Below are positions 38,232 to 47,045 of a stretch of 64,000 nt of DNA, one piece after another (the stretch's first letter is position 1; every line of letters begins with the position of its first letter). The translations under genes and the position numbers were made by a program. Below the pieces are notes generated by a model. The model had not been told where the DNA came from, did no database searches, and was given only the letters and a program-made list of their open reading frames with translations. This DNA is from Pelomicrobium methylotrophicum (lineage in GTDB: Bacteria > Pseudomonadota > Gammaproteobacteria > Burkholderiales > UBA6910): the NCBI RefSeq assembly GCF_008014345.1, contig NZ_VPFL01000006.1, positions 1 through 64,000 on the forward strand, read 5' to 3'.

Positions 38232-38260
38232 TTGAACTCCGGCGGTTCTGCCCCCATCTA
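38232..38260 (+). promoter_or_regulatory. Sigma-32 (heat-shock) promoter of htpX
   Basis: TTGAA (38232-38236) and CCCCATCTA (38252-38260) are spaced by 15 bases. The -10 box matches the RpoH consensus CCCCATNTA exactly. It lies 53 bases before the htpX ATG. Confidence 0.8.
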
Positions 38261-38312
38261 AGGAGGGGTCGGATAGGGCCTGCGGAGAGAGTCAACCAAA
38301 GGGAGTGATTCG

Positions 38313-39197
38313 ATGGTCAAGCGCATCTTTCTGTTCCTGGTCACCAACTTGGCCGTGGTCGTGGTGCTGGGCATCGTGCTGCGGCTGCTCGGCATCGATT
38401 CGTACCTGGCGGCGCAAGGCGGGCTGAACTACAACGCCTTGCTGGTGTTCGCCTCGGTGTTCGGTTTCGGCGGAGCCTTCATCTCCCTGGCCATGTCCAA
38501 GTGGAGCGCCAAGCACATGACCGGCGCCGTCGTGATCGAGGAGCCGAGGAACGAAGTGGAGCGTTGGCTTGTGGAAACGGTGCGCCGGCAGGCTCAAATG
38601 GCGGGTATCGGCATGCCGGAAGTGGCGATTTACGATGCCCCCGACGCGAACGCCTTTGCCACCGGCATGAACAAGAACAACGCCCTGGTGGCGGTCAGCA
38701 CCGGCCTGCTGCAGAAGATGAGTCGCGACGAAGTGGAGGCGGTGCTCGGTCACGAAGTGAGCCACATCGCCAACGGCGATATGGTGACCCTCGCCTTGAT
38801 CCAGGGCATTGTCAACACGTTCGTCATCTTCTTCGCGCGGGTGGTAGGCAACCTCGTCGACAAGGCGGTGTTTAAGACGGAGAACGGTCACGGCCCGGCG
38901 TTCTGGGTGACCAGCATCCTGGCCGAGATCGTGTTTGGCATCCTCGCCAGCATCATCGTCATGTATTTCAGCCGGCAGCGCGAATTCCGTGCGGATCGAG
39001 GCGGGGCCCAGCTCGCGGGCCGCGACAAGATGATCGCCGCGCTGTCGCGTCTGAAGGCCGTCTACGAGGAGCCGCAGTTGCCGGATCAGATCGCGGCGTT
39101 CGGAATTTCCGGGCGCGTGGGTACCGGTCTGAAGCGTCTGTTCATGTCTCACCCGCCGCTGGACGAGCGTATCGCGGCGTTGAAGGCGGGCGCCTGA
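38313..39197 (+). CDS. htpX: Membrane zinc metalloprotease HtpX
   Basis: A 294-residue inner-membrane M48 protease that degrades misfolded membrane proteins with FtsH. The zinc motif HEVSH lies at residues 147-151, with the third ligand Glu in [14 protein letters not shown]. Two N-terminal spans ([17 protein letters not shown] and [19 protein letters not shown]) and two later spans fit the family. AAAGGGAG lies about 8 bases upstream of the ATG. A sigma-32 promoter precedes it. Confidence 0.95.
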   Translation: MVKRIFLFLVTNLAVVVVLGIVLRLLGIDSYLAAQGGLNYNALLVFASVFGFGGAFISLAMSKWSAKHMTGAVVIEEPRNEVERWLVETVRRQAQMAGIGMPEVAIYDAPDANAFATGMNKNNALVAVSTGLLQKMSRDEVEAVLGHEVSHIANGDMVTLALIQGIVNTFVIFFARVVGNLVDKAVFKTENGHGPAFWVTSILAEIVFGILASIIVMYFSRQREFRADRGGAQLAGRDKMIAALSRLKAVYEEPQLPDQIAAFGISGRVGTGLKRLFMSHPPLDERIAALKAGA

Positions 39198-39237
39198 AAG
39201 GAGCGGCCGGTGCGGCTCGCGCAGACCCGCGGCTGCA

Positions 39238-39474
39238 TCAGGGCTGCCAGGGCGTCTGGATTCCCAGCTCGTCCCGGAGGATTTCAGCGCAGCGGGCGGC
39301 ATCACGGCGGTCCACCATCAATTGCATGCCGCCCAGTGCCGTCCCTGGCAGCAGGCTGCCGAAATTCTCGTTCGCCACGTAAAAGCGGATCCCCCGGGCG
39401 TCCAGGTGCAGCTTGATGAGCGCCAGCTCCTGCACGTCGATCGGACGGTAGAGTTCAACGTACTCGGGACACAT
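39238..39474 (-). CDS. DUF2007-family protein (putative signal-transducing protein)
   Basis: A 78-residue protein with the DUF2007 pattern: ELYRPIDVQELALIKLHLDARGI, FYVANENFGSLLPGTALGGMQLMVDRRDAA, and C-terminal ARCAEILRDEL. The fold is GlnB-like. No clear ribosome binding site is seen. It is encoded alone between htpX and mlaA. The function is unknown. Confidence 0.8.
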   Translation of the reverse strand: MCPEYVELYRPIDVQELALIKLHLDARGIRFYVANENFGSLLPGTALGGMQLMVDRRDAARCAEILRDELGIQTPWQP

Positions 39475-39596
39475 CAGGAGGTCGATCCCGTCGAGGTCCG
39501 GGGCCAGATACAGCGCCTGCGTCGGGCGTGCGGTGACAGCACGCCGGCAGCGGACGTGGCGAGACGAACTTGTGCCCAGGCCCGTGTCTTGGAAGA

Positions 39597-40298
39597 TTAA
39601 TCGTCGTCAAATTTTGGGGCTCGGCCGTCGCGGACGAGGCTCTCGCGCCGCTGCAGGTACGCGTCCCGCATGAAGACGTAGCGGTCGAGAGCTGCCTGCT
39701 CCAGCAGGCCTTCGGTCCCCAACAGGTCGGCGCGGCCCTGAACGTACCTCAGCACGACGAGTCCCCAGACCACGCCCTCCTCATCTAGGCGGCTGACCGG
39801 CCAGGCGTAATAGTCGCCCACCAGCCCCACTGCGTCCCGGGCTGAGCTGGGGCCAAGGATGGGCAGTACGAGGTAGGGGCCGGCGGGAACGCCCCAGTAG
39901 CCCAGGGTCTGGCCGAAGTCCTCGTCGCGCTTTTCCACCCCCAGCTCGGAGGCGACGTCCATCAGGCCGCCGAGCCCCAGCGTCGTGTTCACCATGACGC
40001 GCCCGGCGTCGTTGATCGCGTCATGCCACTTCAGCTGCAGCGCGTCGTTCGCGAACACCATGACATCGCCCAGGTTGGAGAAAAAGTTGCGCACACCCTT
40101 GCGGACTTCCGCAGGCACGGTGTCGCGGTAGACCTTGGCCAAGGGCCTGGCGATGCCTTCGTCGAAGTCCTGATTGAACTGGAACATCGCCCGGTTGAAG
40201 GGTTCCAAGGGATCGCGGCGGTCGGGGGCCGTCGCACAGCCCGACAGGGCGAGCAGCACAGCCAGGCCGACGAGCCGTAGGAAAGCGCTGGGCGGCAT
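39597..40298 (-). CDS. mlaA: Outer-membrane lipoprotein MlaA (VacJ)
   Basis: A 233-residue lipoprotein that removes misplaced phospholipids from the outer leaflet, feeding the Mla retrograde pathway. The lipobox is LALSGC (Cys at 20). Family motifs DPLEPFNRAMFQFNQDFDE, FFSNLGDVMVFANDALQ and GYWGVPAGPYLVLPILGPSSARD are present. The ATG at 40298 has AAGGAG 6 bases upstream. The mlaBCDEF genes are not in the window. Confidence 0.93.
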   Translation of the reverse strand: MPPSAFLRLVGLAVLLALSGCATAPDRRDPLEPFNRAMFQFNQDFDEGIARPLAKVYRDTVPAEVRKGVRNFFSNLGDVMVFANDALQLKWHDAINDAGRVMVNTTLGLGGLMDVASELGVEKRDEDFGQTLGYWGVPAGPYLVLPILGPSSARDAVGLVGDYYAWPVSRLDEEGVVWGLVVLRYVQGRADLLGTEGLLEQAALDRYVFMRDAYLQRRESLVRDGRAPKFDDD

Positions 40299-40499
40299 GA
40301 AGGTCTCCTTTTCTTGTTTCCGGCCGCCGATTATAGCAATAGCGGTCTTGCCCCGCCGTTCGAGGCGGGCCACGACCGGGCATGGATGCATTGTTGAGCC
40401 TCATGGGATCTCGTGCGACCGGCCGGGAAAGGCTGCGCCGTTTCGTTGCGGTAAAATGTAAGCGTTCTCGCCATATCGATCCCTTCTGGAGTGCCTTCC

Positions 40500-41960
40500 A
40501 TGCTCAAGCTCAAGGATACGTCCCTTCTCAAGAATCGCTGCTACGTCAATGGCGAATGGATTGACGCCGACAGCGGGAAGACGTTTCCGGTGCACAACCC
40601 CGCCGATGGGTCGGAGCTCGCCCACGTGCCCGATATGGGGGCGGCCGAGACTCGGCGCGCCATCGAAGCCGCCCACGCCGCCTGGCCGACGTGGCGGGAT
40701 AAGACGGCCAAGGAACGCTCGGCGGCGCTCAAGCGCTGGTATCAGCTCATCCTGGACAACCAGGAGGACCTGGCGGTCCTGATGACCGCCGAGCAGGGCA
40801 AGCCCCTTGCCGAATCGCGTGGCGAGATCGCCTACGGGGCTTCCTTCATCGAGTGGTTCGCCGAGGAGGCCAAGCGCATCTACGGCGACGTCATTCCCCA
40901 GCACCAGCCGGACAAGCGGCTCATTGTGATCAAGCAGCCGGTGGGGGTGTGCGCCGCCATCACGCCCTGGAACTTTCCGAACGCCATGATCACCCGTAAG
41001 TGCGCGCCCGCGCTGGCTGCGGGCTGCACGGTGGTGGTGAAGCCCGCCGAGCAGACGCCGCTGTCGGCCTTCGCCCTGGCGGAGCTTGCCCACCGCGCCG
41101 GCATTCCCAGGGGGGTGTTCAACGTGATTACCGGCGACGCGTCCACCATCGGGCGTGAGATGTGCGCCAATCCTGTCGTGCGCAAGATCACCTTCACCGG
41201 CTCCACCGAGGTGGGACGGCTGCTTATGCGTCAGTCGGCCGACACCGTGAAAAAGATCTCGCTCGAGTTGGGCGGCAACGCGCCTTTCATCGTCTTCGAC
41301 GACGCCGACCTGGATGCCGCGGTAGAGGGGGCGGTCGCTTCCAAGTACCGTAACACCGGCCAGACCTGCGTGTGCGCCAACCGTATCTTCGTCCAGGACA
41401 AGGTGTATGATGCCTTCGCCGCCAAGCTGCGGGACAGGATCATGGGGCTCAAGGTGGGCAGCGGATTCGAGGAGGGCGTGCAGCAGGGCCCTCTCATCGA
41501 TAGCCAAGCGCTGGCCAAGGTGGAGGAGCACATCGCCGACGCCGTGGCCAAAGGAGCGAAGGTGGTCGTGGGCGGTCGCCGTCACCCGCGGGGCGGTACT
41601 TTCTTCGAGCCCACGCTGCTCACCGAAGTGAAGCCCGGCATGAAGCTCATGCGGGAAGAGACTTTCGGCCCCGTGGCGCCACTTATCCGCTTCAGGACGG
41701 AGGAAGAAGCCATTCGGCTCGCCAACGACACCGAGTATGGGCTCGCCTCGTACTTCTATGCGCGTGACATCGGCCGCATCTGGCGGGTGGCGGAGGCGCT
41801 CGAGTTCGGCATGGTGGGCGTGAACGCCGGTATCATTTCCAACGAAGTGGCGCCCTTCGGCGGGGTGAAGCAGTCGGGGTTGGGCCGCGAGGGATCGAAA
41901 TACGGCATCGACGAGTTTGTCGAGATCAAATACCTCTGCTTGGGCGGCATCGACCGCTGA
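40500..41960 (+). CDS. gabD: Succinate-semialdehyde dehydrogenase (NADP+), GabD family
   Basis: A 486-residue aldehyde dehydrogenase that oxidises succinate semialdehyde to succinate, the last step of 4-aminobutyrate breakdown. The catalytic Glu lies in LELGGNAPFIV and the Cys in NTGQTCVCANR. NADP-binding ITPWNFPNAMITRK and TFTGSTEVG match GabD. The ATG at 40500 has GGAG 8 bases upstream. No gabT is nearby. Related semialdehyde substrates (glutarate semialdehyde) are possible. Confidence 0.9.
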   Translation: MLKLKDTSLLKNRCYVNGEWIDADSGKTFPVHNPADGSELAHVPDMGAAETRRAIEAAHAAWPTWRDKTAKERSAALKRWYQLILDNQEDLAVLMTAEQGKPLAESRGEIAYGASFIEWFAEEAKRIYGDVIPQHQPDKRLIVIKQPVGVCAAITPWNFPNAMITRKCAPALAAGCTVVVKPAEQTPLSAFALAELAHRAGIPRGVFNVITGDASTIGREMCANPVVRKITFTGSTEVGRLLMRQSADTVKKISLELGGNAPFIVFDDADLDAAVEGAVASKYRNTGQTCVCANRIFVQDKVYDAFAAKLRDRIMGLKVGSGFEEGVQQGPLIDSQALAKVEEHIADAVAKGAKVVVGGRRHPRGGTFFEPTLLTEVKPGMKLMREETFGPVAPLIRFRTEEEAIRLANDTEYGLASYFYARDIGRIWRVAEALEFGMVGVNAGIISNEVAPFGGVKQSGLGREGSKYGIDEFVEIKYLCLGGIDR

Positions 41961-42250
41961 CCCCGGGAACGACAGGGGTGCGGAGGTCTTCCGGCAACTG
42001 TTTCAGCCCCGGCACCGGATGAACGGCTGATGAGGGACGGCGGCAGGCAGTGTCTCCTGGTTCGTCTGGACAAGCCATAATGATGAATGAAAATGACGCC
42101 GCGGCAAGTTCAACCTGGGTATCGGCAAGGCGTGTCCGGGTGACGAAGGTGGCTGCTCTGCAGTACCATAGCCGTCGCCCGTTTGCCGCCCGGGGCCCCG
42201 GCCAATTCTAATCCCCTGCAGGCTGTGCAAAGCCGAGGAGTCGTGTATCC

Positions 42251-43609
42251 ATGAATCTCCACCGATTGCTCACCGAACGCGCCGCGCAAGGCAAGCCGGT
42301 ACGCGTCGTTCTCCTCGGTGCCGGGAAGTTCGGCACGATGTTTCTGTCCCAGGCCCGGCGGACGCCAGGCCTGCATGTGGCCGGTATCGCGGATTTGTCT
42401 CCGCAGCGGGTGAGGGATGCGCTGGCGCGGGCAGGGTGGCCGCAAGCGCAGTATGCCGCTGCGTCCCTGGGGCAAGCGCTCGACAGCGGTGGCACCTTCA
42501 TTACCGACGATGCCCTGTCGCTCATCGCCGCCGGCCCGGTGGAGGTGGTCATCGACGCCACCGGCGCGCCCGCCGCCGGCATCCGCCACGTGCTGGCCTG
42601 CTGCCAGCACGGTAAGCACGTGGTCATGGTGAACGTGGAAGCCGATGCCCTGGCGGGCCCGCTCCTCGCGCGCAGGTGCCGTGAGGCAGGCGTCGTCTAC
42701 TCGCTTGCCTACGGGGACCAGCCGGCGCTCATCTGCGAGATGGTGGACTGGGCCCGCGCCGCGGGGTTCGAGGTGGTCGCAGCCGGAAAGGGAACCAAGT
42801 ATCTGCCCGAGTACCATCGCTCGACGCCCGAGACCGTATGGGGCTATTACGGCTTCAGCCCGGAGATGGTGGCCCGGGGGGACTTCAACGGCCGGATGTT
42901 CAATTCTTTCCTGGACGGCACCAAGTCGGCCATCGAAATGGCGGCCGTGGCCAACGCCACGGGGCTGACCCCCGCCCCGCAGGGGCTCGGCTTTCCGCCC
43001 TGCGGCGTCGACGACCTGCCACGGGTGCTCAAACCTCGCAGCGACGGGGGTGAGCTGCACCACCGGGGCCAGGTGGAGGTGGTCTCCAGCCTTGAGCGGG
43101 ACGGCCGTCCCGTGCCCCGCGACTTGCGCTGGGGGGTCTACGTCACCTTTGCCGCCGACAGCGATTACGTGCGCCGCTGCTTCAAGGAATACGGCTTGGT
43201 GACCGACGACAGCGGCAACTATTCCGCCATGTACAAGCCCTATCATCTGATCGGCCTGGAGCTGGGAATCAGTGTGGCGTCCGTTGCCTTGCGCGGCGAG
43301 CCTACGGGCGCCCCTCACGGCTTTCTCGGCGACGTGGTGGCCACGGCGAAGCGGGATCTCAAGGCGGGCGAAACGCTGGATGGAGAAGGCGGATTCACCG
43401 TATACGGCCGGCTGCTGCCTGCTGCGGACTCCCTGGCCCTGGGAGGGCTGCCCATCGGCCTTGCCCACGGGGTGAAGCTCAAGCGCTCTGTCGCGGCCGG
43501 CGCTCCGGTCACGTGGGGCGACGTGGAGCTCGGGGACAGCGAGGCGATCCGCTTCCGCCGGGAGATGGAACAGGCGTTCGCTCCGTCGCAGACCCGCGCA
43601 GCCGGGTGA
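42251..43609 (+). CDS. SAF-domain NAD(P)-dependent oxidoreductase (homoserine-dehydrogenase-like)
   Basis: A 452-residue protein with an N-terminal Rossmann domain (VRVVLLGAGKFGTMFLSQ) and a middle domain like that of homoserine dehydrogenases (AAGKGTKYLPEYHRSTPETVWGYYGF is the central conserved block, in part). A C-terminal SAF domain follows (KRDLKAGETLDGEGGFTVYG). SAF domains bind sugars or acids and are often mis-annotated as flagellar FlgA. GAGGAG precedes the ATG. The substrate is unknown. About 290 bases before it contain no gene. Confidence 0.75.
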   Translation: MNLHRLLTERAAQGKPVRVVLLGAGKFGTMFLSQARRTPGLHVAGIADLSPQRVRDALARAGWPQAQYAAASLGQALDSGGTFITDDALSLIAAGPVEVVIDATGAPAAGIRHVLACCQHGKHVVMVNVEADALAGPLLARRCREAGVVYSLAYGDQPALICEMVDWARAAGFEVVAAGKGTKYLPEYHRSTPETVWGYYGFSPEMVARGDFNGRMFNSFLDGTKSAIEMAAVANATGLTPAPQGLGFPPCGVDDLPRVLKPRSDGGELHHRGQVEVVSSLERDGRPVPRDLRWGVYVTFAADSDYVRRCFKEYGLVTDDSGNYSAMYKPYHLIGLELGISVASVALRGEPTGAPHGFLGDVVATAKRDLKAGETLDGEGGFTVYGRLLPAADSLALGGLPIGLAHGVKLKRSVAAGAPVTWGDVELGDSEAIRFRREMEQAFAPSQTRAAG

Positions 43610-43652
43610 TTCCCTGAGTCTCGTCCCGCCCTTCCCTGGGCTTGCCCGGGGC

Positions 43653-44897
43653 ATGGGGAGCGCTGCGCCTCTCTTTCCAACCATGCCACCAGAGTTCCTT
43701 CCGCCGTGGCCCCCTCAGATCAACACGCTGGTGGTTTTTGGTCTGGTTCTGTGGGCCGGATTGGTGGGCGGCGAAATCGCCCACCGTAGCCGTTACATCC
43801 CACGGATCACCGGCTACATTGCCATCGGGTTCCTGCTGGGTCCCAGCGTGCTGGACGTTTTCACGCGCCCGATGGTGGCTGGGGCCGGCATCTTCGTGGA
43901 CACGGCGCTGGGTCTTATCCTGTTCCAGATCGGGCGGCGGCTTCACGTTCCCTCGCTGCGCAACGACCGGGCCGTACTGCTCACCGCACTGGCTGAGTGC
44001 TCCATCTCCTTCGCCGTTGTCTATCTGGTGCTGACAGCGTTCAGCTTCCCGCCGGTGCACGCCGCCATCGCCGCCGCCATCGGCATCTCTTCTTCGCCCG
44101 CAGTGGTGTTGCTGGTGATGCGGGAGTTCGACGCCCAAGGCCCGGTGAGCGATCGGGCCCTCACCTTGATCGCCGTCAACAACATTCTCGCGTTTTTCTT
44201 TTTCATCGCCGTTCTGCCGTGGCTGCACCAGACCCAGGAGGCCGACTGGCTCACGGCGACGCTCCATCCTCTGTATCAGGTGGCGGGATCGCTGCTGCTT
44301 GCCTATGTGCTCGCGCATCTCACCATCCGGCTCGGGCATCTGATCGGGCGCCGGGACAGCGCCCAGTTCGCGTTGTTGGTAGGTGTCATCGTGCTGGCAG
44401 TGGGCACGGCGCAGGCATTCAACGTCTCGCTTCTGCTGACCTTGCTCGCCCTCGGCATCATGTGCCGCAACCTCGATCGCCGCGAGGCCCTCATGGAAGT
44501 GGAGTTCGGCCATGGGGGCGATATTTTCTTTGTCGTGCTGTTCGTGGTGGCGGGGGCGAACCTGCACTTGGGGGAGCTCGCTGGAGCGGGGCTTCTGGCG
44601 GTGGCGTTCGTCCTCGCCCGCTTCGCGGCGAAGGCTGGCACTGTGTTCGTGGCAGGCCGGCTGTCGGGCTTGTCGGTGGCACAGGCCGGGGGGCTGGGGC
44701 TCACCCTCACGCCCATGGCGGCCATGGCCATCGGCCTGCTCAAAACGACCGAAGAACTCTATCCCGGAATCACTCCTTCTCTTTCCGCCACCGTGCTCGC
44801 CGCGATCGCCATCCTGGAGACGGTGGGGCCGCTTGCCGCGCTTTGGGGCTTGCGCCTCGCGGGAGAAGTGCGGCCGGACGCGCGCCTTGACCACTGA
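43653..44897 (+). CDS. Cation:proton antiporter, CPA2 (KefB/Ybal-like) membrane domain
   Basis: A 414-residue membrane protein with about twelve spans and no C-terminal TrkA-N domain. Features are YIPRITGYIAIGFLLGPSVLD, GLILFQIGRRL, AIGISSSPAVVLLVMREF and LGLTLTPMAAMAIGLL, typical of Na+(K+)/H+ antiporters of the CPA2 group. A later in-frame ATG at 43683 is possible. The ion specificity is unknown. It converges with the E2 gene. Confidence 0.85.
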   Translation: MGSAAPLFPTMPPEFLPPWPPQINTLVVFGLVLWAGLVGGEIAHRSRYIPRITGYIAIGFLLGPSVLDVFTRPMVAGAGIFVDTALGLILFQIGRRLHVPSLRNDRAVLLTALAECSISFAVVYLVLTAFSFPPVHAAIAAAIGISSSPAVVLLVMREFDAQGPVSDRALTLIAVNNILAFFFFIAVLPWLHQTQEADWLTATLHPLYQVAGSLLLAYVLAHLTIRLGHLIGRRDSAQFALLVGVIVLAVGTAQAFNVSLLLTLLALGIMCRNLDRREALMEVEFGHGGDIFFVVLFVVAGANLHLGELAGAGLLAVAFVLARFAAKAGTVFVAGRLSGLSVAQAGGLGLTLTPMAAMAIGLLKTTEELYPGITPSLSATVLAAIAILETVGPLAALWGLRLAGEVRPDARLDH

Positions 44898-44927
44898 CCT
44901 GTGCAGTGCCCGAAGGAAAAAGGAACT

Positions 44928-46034
44928 TCAAAGCGGTTTTTCCAAGTCCGCAATGACGGCCGCTAGGAAACGGCCAGCTTCTCCACCCGTCACGGTTCGA
45001 TGGTCGAAGGTGAGGGACAGCGGCAGGATACGATGCACGGCCGGTGCGCCCTCGGCGACCACCACTTCCTCGCGGATGCGTCCCGCGCCGAGGATGGCCA
45101 CCGTGGGCGGCAGCACGATGGGGGCGGCGTAGCGGCCCGCGATCATGCCGAAGTTGGACAAGGTGATGGTGTTGCCGCGCAGGTCCTCCGGCGGCACGCG
45201 ACGCGCTTTCATGTCCTGTACCAGTTTGTCGATGGCCTGACGCAACTCCGCCGGTCCCCGCTTATCCACGTCGCGGATCACCGGGACGAACAGGCCGTCT
45301 GGCGTATCCACCGCCAGTCCCAGATGGACGTCCTTCACCAACCAGCGGGCCATGGCCTGGGCGTCGTACCAGGCGTTGAGGGACGGCTCGGCGCGGCAGC
45401 CAGCGACCAGTGCCCGGATGAGCCGCACGGTGACATCCTCGCCCTGCCGCCAGGCATGGATGTCGGCGTCATCCACCAGCGTAGCCGAGGCCACCTCGGC
45501 GTTGGCCAGGGTCATGTTCTGGGCCATGGCACGCCGCACGCCCCGCAGCACTTCGCGCGGTCCCGCCTCGGCGAGGATGCGCGCCACCCGTCGCACGTCG
45601 GCGGCGGTGATGAGGCCGTCCGGCCCCGTGGGCGTGACCATGGCGAGATCCACCTTGAGCTGATGGGCCAGGGCTCGCACCGCGGGCGTTGCCTTGATGC
45701 CGCCCGGGACCCGGGCCGCCACAGGAAGGGAGGCTTCCTCCATCGCCGTAGGCTCCGTCGGCATGTGGCCCACCACGGTGCCTGCGTCTTCCTCGGCGCC
45801 TTCGCCCTCGAACGCCACCAGCGGCGCACCGACGTGGACCACTTCCCCGGGTTCGCCGAACAGCTTGGCGATGCGTCCCGAGTAGGGGGCGGGAATGTCG
45901 ACGATGGCCTTGGCGGTCTCCATGGACACCAGGGGCTGGTCGGCCCTCACCTCGTCGCCCACCTTCACGTGCCACTGGGCGATTTCCGCTTCGTGCAAGC
46001 CTTCGCCCAGGTCGGGGAGCTTGAAGAGCTTCAT
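44928..46034 (-). CDS. bkdB: 2-oxoacid dehydrogenase E2 (dihydrolipoamide acyltransferase), branched-chain type
   Basis: A 368-residue acyltransferase with one lipoyl domain (lipoyl Lys in METAKAIVDIP), a peripheral-subunit-binding domain (ATPAVRALAHQLKVDL) and a catalytic domain. The active-site segment reads FDHRTVTGGEAGRFL, so the usual DHRxxDG has Thr where Asp is expected. The ATG at 46034 has AGGAG about 7 bases upstream. It is the third gene of the E1-alpha, E1-beta, E2 operon. No E3 gene is present. Pyruvate or acetoin complexes are less likely given the E1 sequences. Confidence 0.85.
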   Translation of the reverse strand: MKLFKLPDLGEGLHEAEIAQWHVKVGDEVRADQPLVSMETAKAIVDIPAPYSGRIAKLFGEPGEVVHVGAPLVAFEGEGAEEDAGTVVGHMPTEPTAMEEASLPVAARVPGGIKATPAVRALAHQLKVDLAMVTPTGPDGLITAADVRRVARILAEAGPREVLRGVRRAMAQNMTLANAEVASATLVDDADIHAWRQGEDVTVRLIRALVAGCRAEPSLNAWYDAQAMARWLVKDVHLGLAVDTPDGLFVPVIRDVDKRGPAELRQAIDKLVQDMKARRVPPEDLRGNTITLSNFGMIAGRYAAPIVLPPTVAILGAGRIREEVVVAEGAPAVHRILPLSLTFDHRTVTGGEAGRFLAAVIADLEKPL

Positions 46035-46064
46035 CGGCGGCTCCTGCAAATCACCTCTTTGGGG

Positions 46065-47045
46065 TTACGCGAACTCCAGCGTCTTGCGCACCGCAGCCAC
46101 GATCCGCTCGACGCTGGGCATGTACTGGGATTCGAGGCGTGCGAGCGGCACCACCACGTCGTAGCCCGTGACCCGCTGCACGGGAGCGAGCAACGACAGC
46201 AGGCCCTGCTCGGCCAGGTTGGCGGCGATCTCCGCGCCGAATCCGCCGGTGCGCGCCGCTTCGTGGACGATGACGCAGCGACCCGTCTTGGCCACCGACG
46301 TCAGGATACTGTTCATGTCGAGCGGCTTGAGGGTCGCCACGTCAATCACCTCGCATGAAATGCCTTCTTGCGCCAGCGTGTCGGCGGCCGCCAGGGTCTC
46401 GTGCAGCGTGGCGCCCCAGGAGACCAGGGTGACGTCGGTGCCCTCACGCAAGGTGAAGCACACGTCCAAAGGCAGGGCTTCGCCGTCGTCCGCCACTTCC
46501 TGGCGGAACAGGCGGTAGAGCCGGGTCGGCTCGAGAAAGATCACCGGATCGGGGTCCCGGATGGCCGCCAGCAGGAGGCCGTAGGCCCGTCGGGGGGACG
46601 AGGGGATCACCACTCGCAGCCCGGGCACGTGGGCAAAGAAGGCTTCCACGCTCTCCGAGTGGTGTTCCGGGGCGTGGATGCCGGCGCCGCAAGGGGAGCG
46701 CAGCACCATGGGACAGGTGAGACGCCCGCGAGTGCGATGCCGCATGCGGCTGGCATGGTTGATGATAGAGTCGAGCGCGGGATAGATGAAGCCGGTGAAC
46801 TGGATTTCGGCCACAGGCTTCAACCCTTGGACCGCCATGCCCACCGAAATTCCCGCGATGGCGGCCTCCGCGAGCGGCGTGTCCAGTACCCGCCCGGGGC
46901 CGAAGCGCTGCAAGAGCCCGACCGTGGCGCGGAACACGCCGCCGTTCACGCCCACGTCCTCCCCCAGCACGATCACGGCGGGATCATGGGCCATTTCCCA
47001 GGCGAGCGCCATGTTGATGGCTTCCACCATCGTCACTTCAGCCAT
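46065..47045 (-). CDS. bkdA2: 2-oxoisovalerate dehydrogenase E1 subunit beta
   Basis: A 326-residue transketolase-like beta subunit. Motifs are VTMVEAINMALAWEM, VLGEDVGVNGGVFRAT, DTPLAEAAIAGISVGMAV, FIYPALDSIINHASRMRHR and the C-terminal transketolase domain (LVSWGATLHETLAAA). It pairs with E1-alpha, whose stop overlaps its start region by 8 bases. GGAGG lies close before the ATG at 47045. Confidence 0.9.
   Translation of the reverse strand: MAEVTMVEAINMALAWEMAHDPAVIVLGEDVGVNGGVFRATVGLLQRFGPGRVLDTPLAEAAIAGISVGMAVQGLKPVAEIQFTGFIYPALDSIINHASRMRHRTRGRLTCPMVLRSPCGAGIHAPEHHSESVEAFFAHVPGLRVVIPSSPRRAYGLLLAAIRDPDPVIFLEPTRLYRLFRQEVADDGEALPLDVCFTLREGTDVTLVSWGATLHETLAAADTLAQEGISCEVIDVATLKPLDMNSILTSVAKTGRCVIVHEAARTGGFGAEIAANLAEQGLLSLLAPVQRVTGYDVVVPLARLESQYMPSVERIVAAVRKTLEFA

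Noticed and set aside
42110-43684. Long minus-strand frame opposite the SAF-domain gene
   Set aside because: A shadow of the real gene, with low-complexity His/Arg-rich translation.
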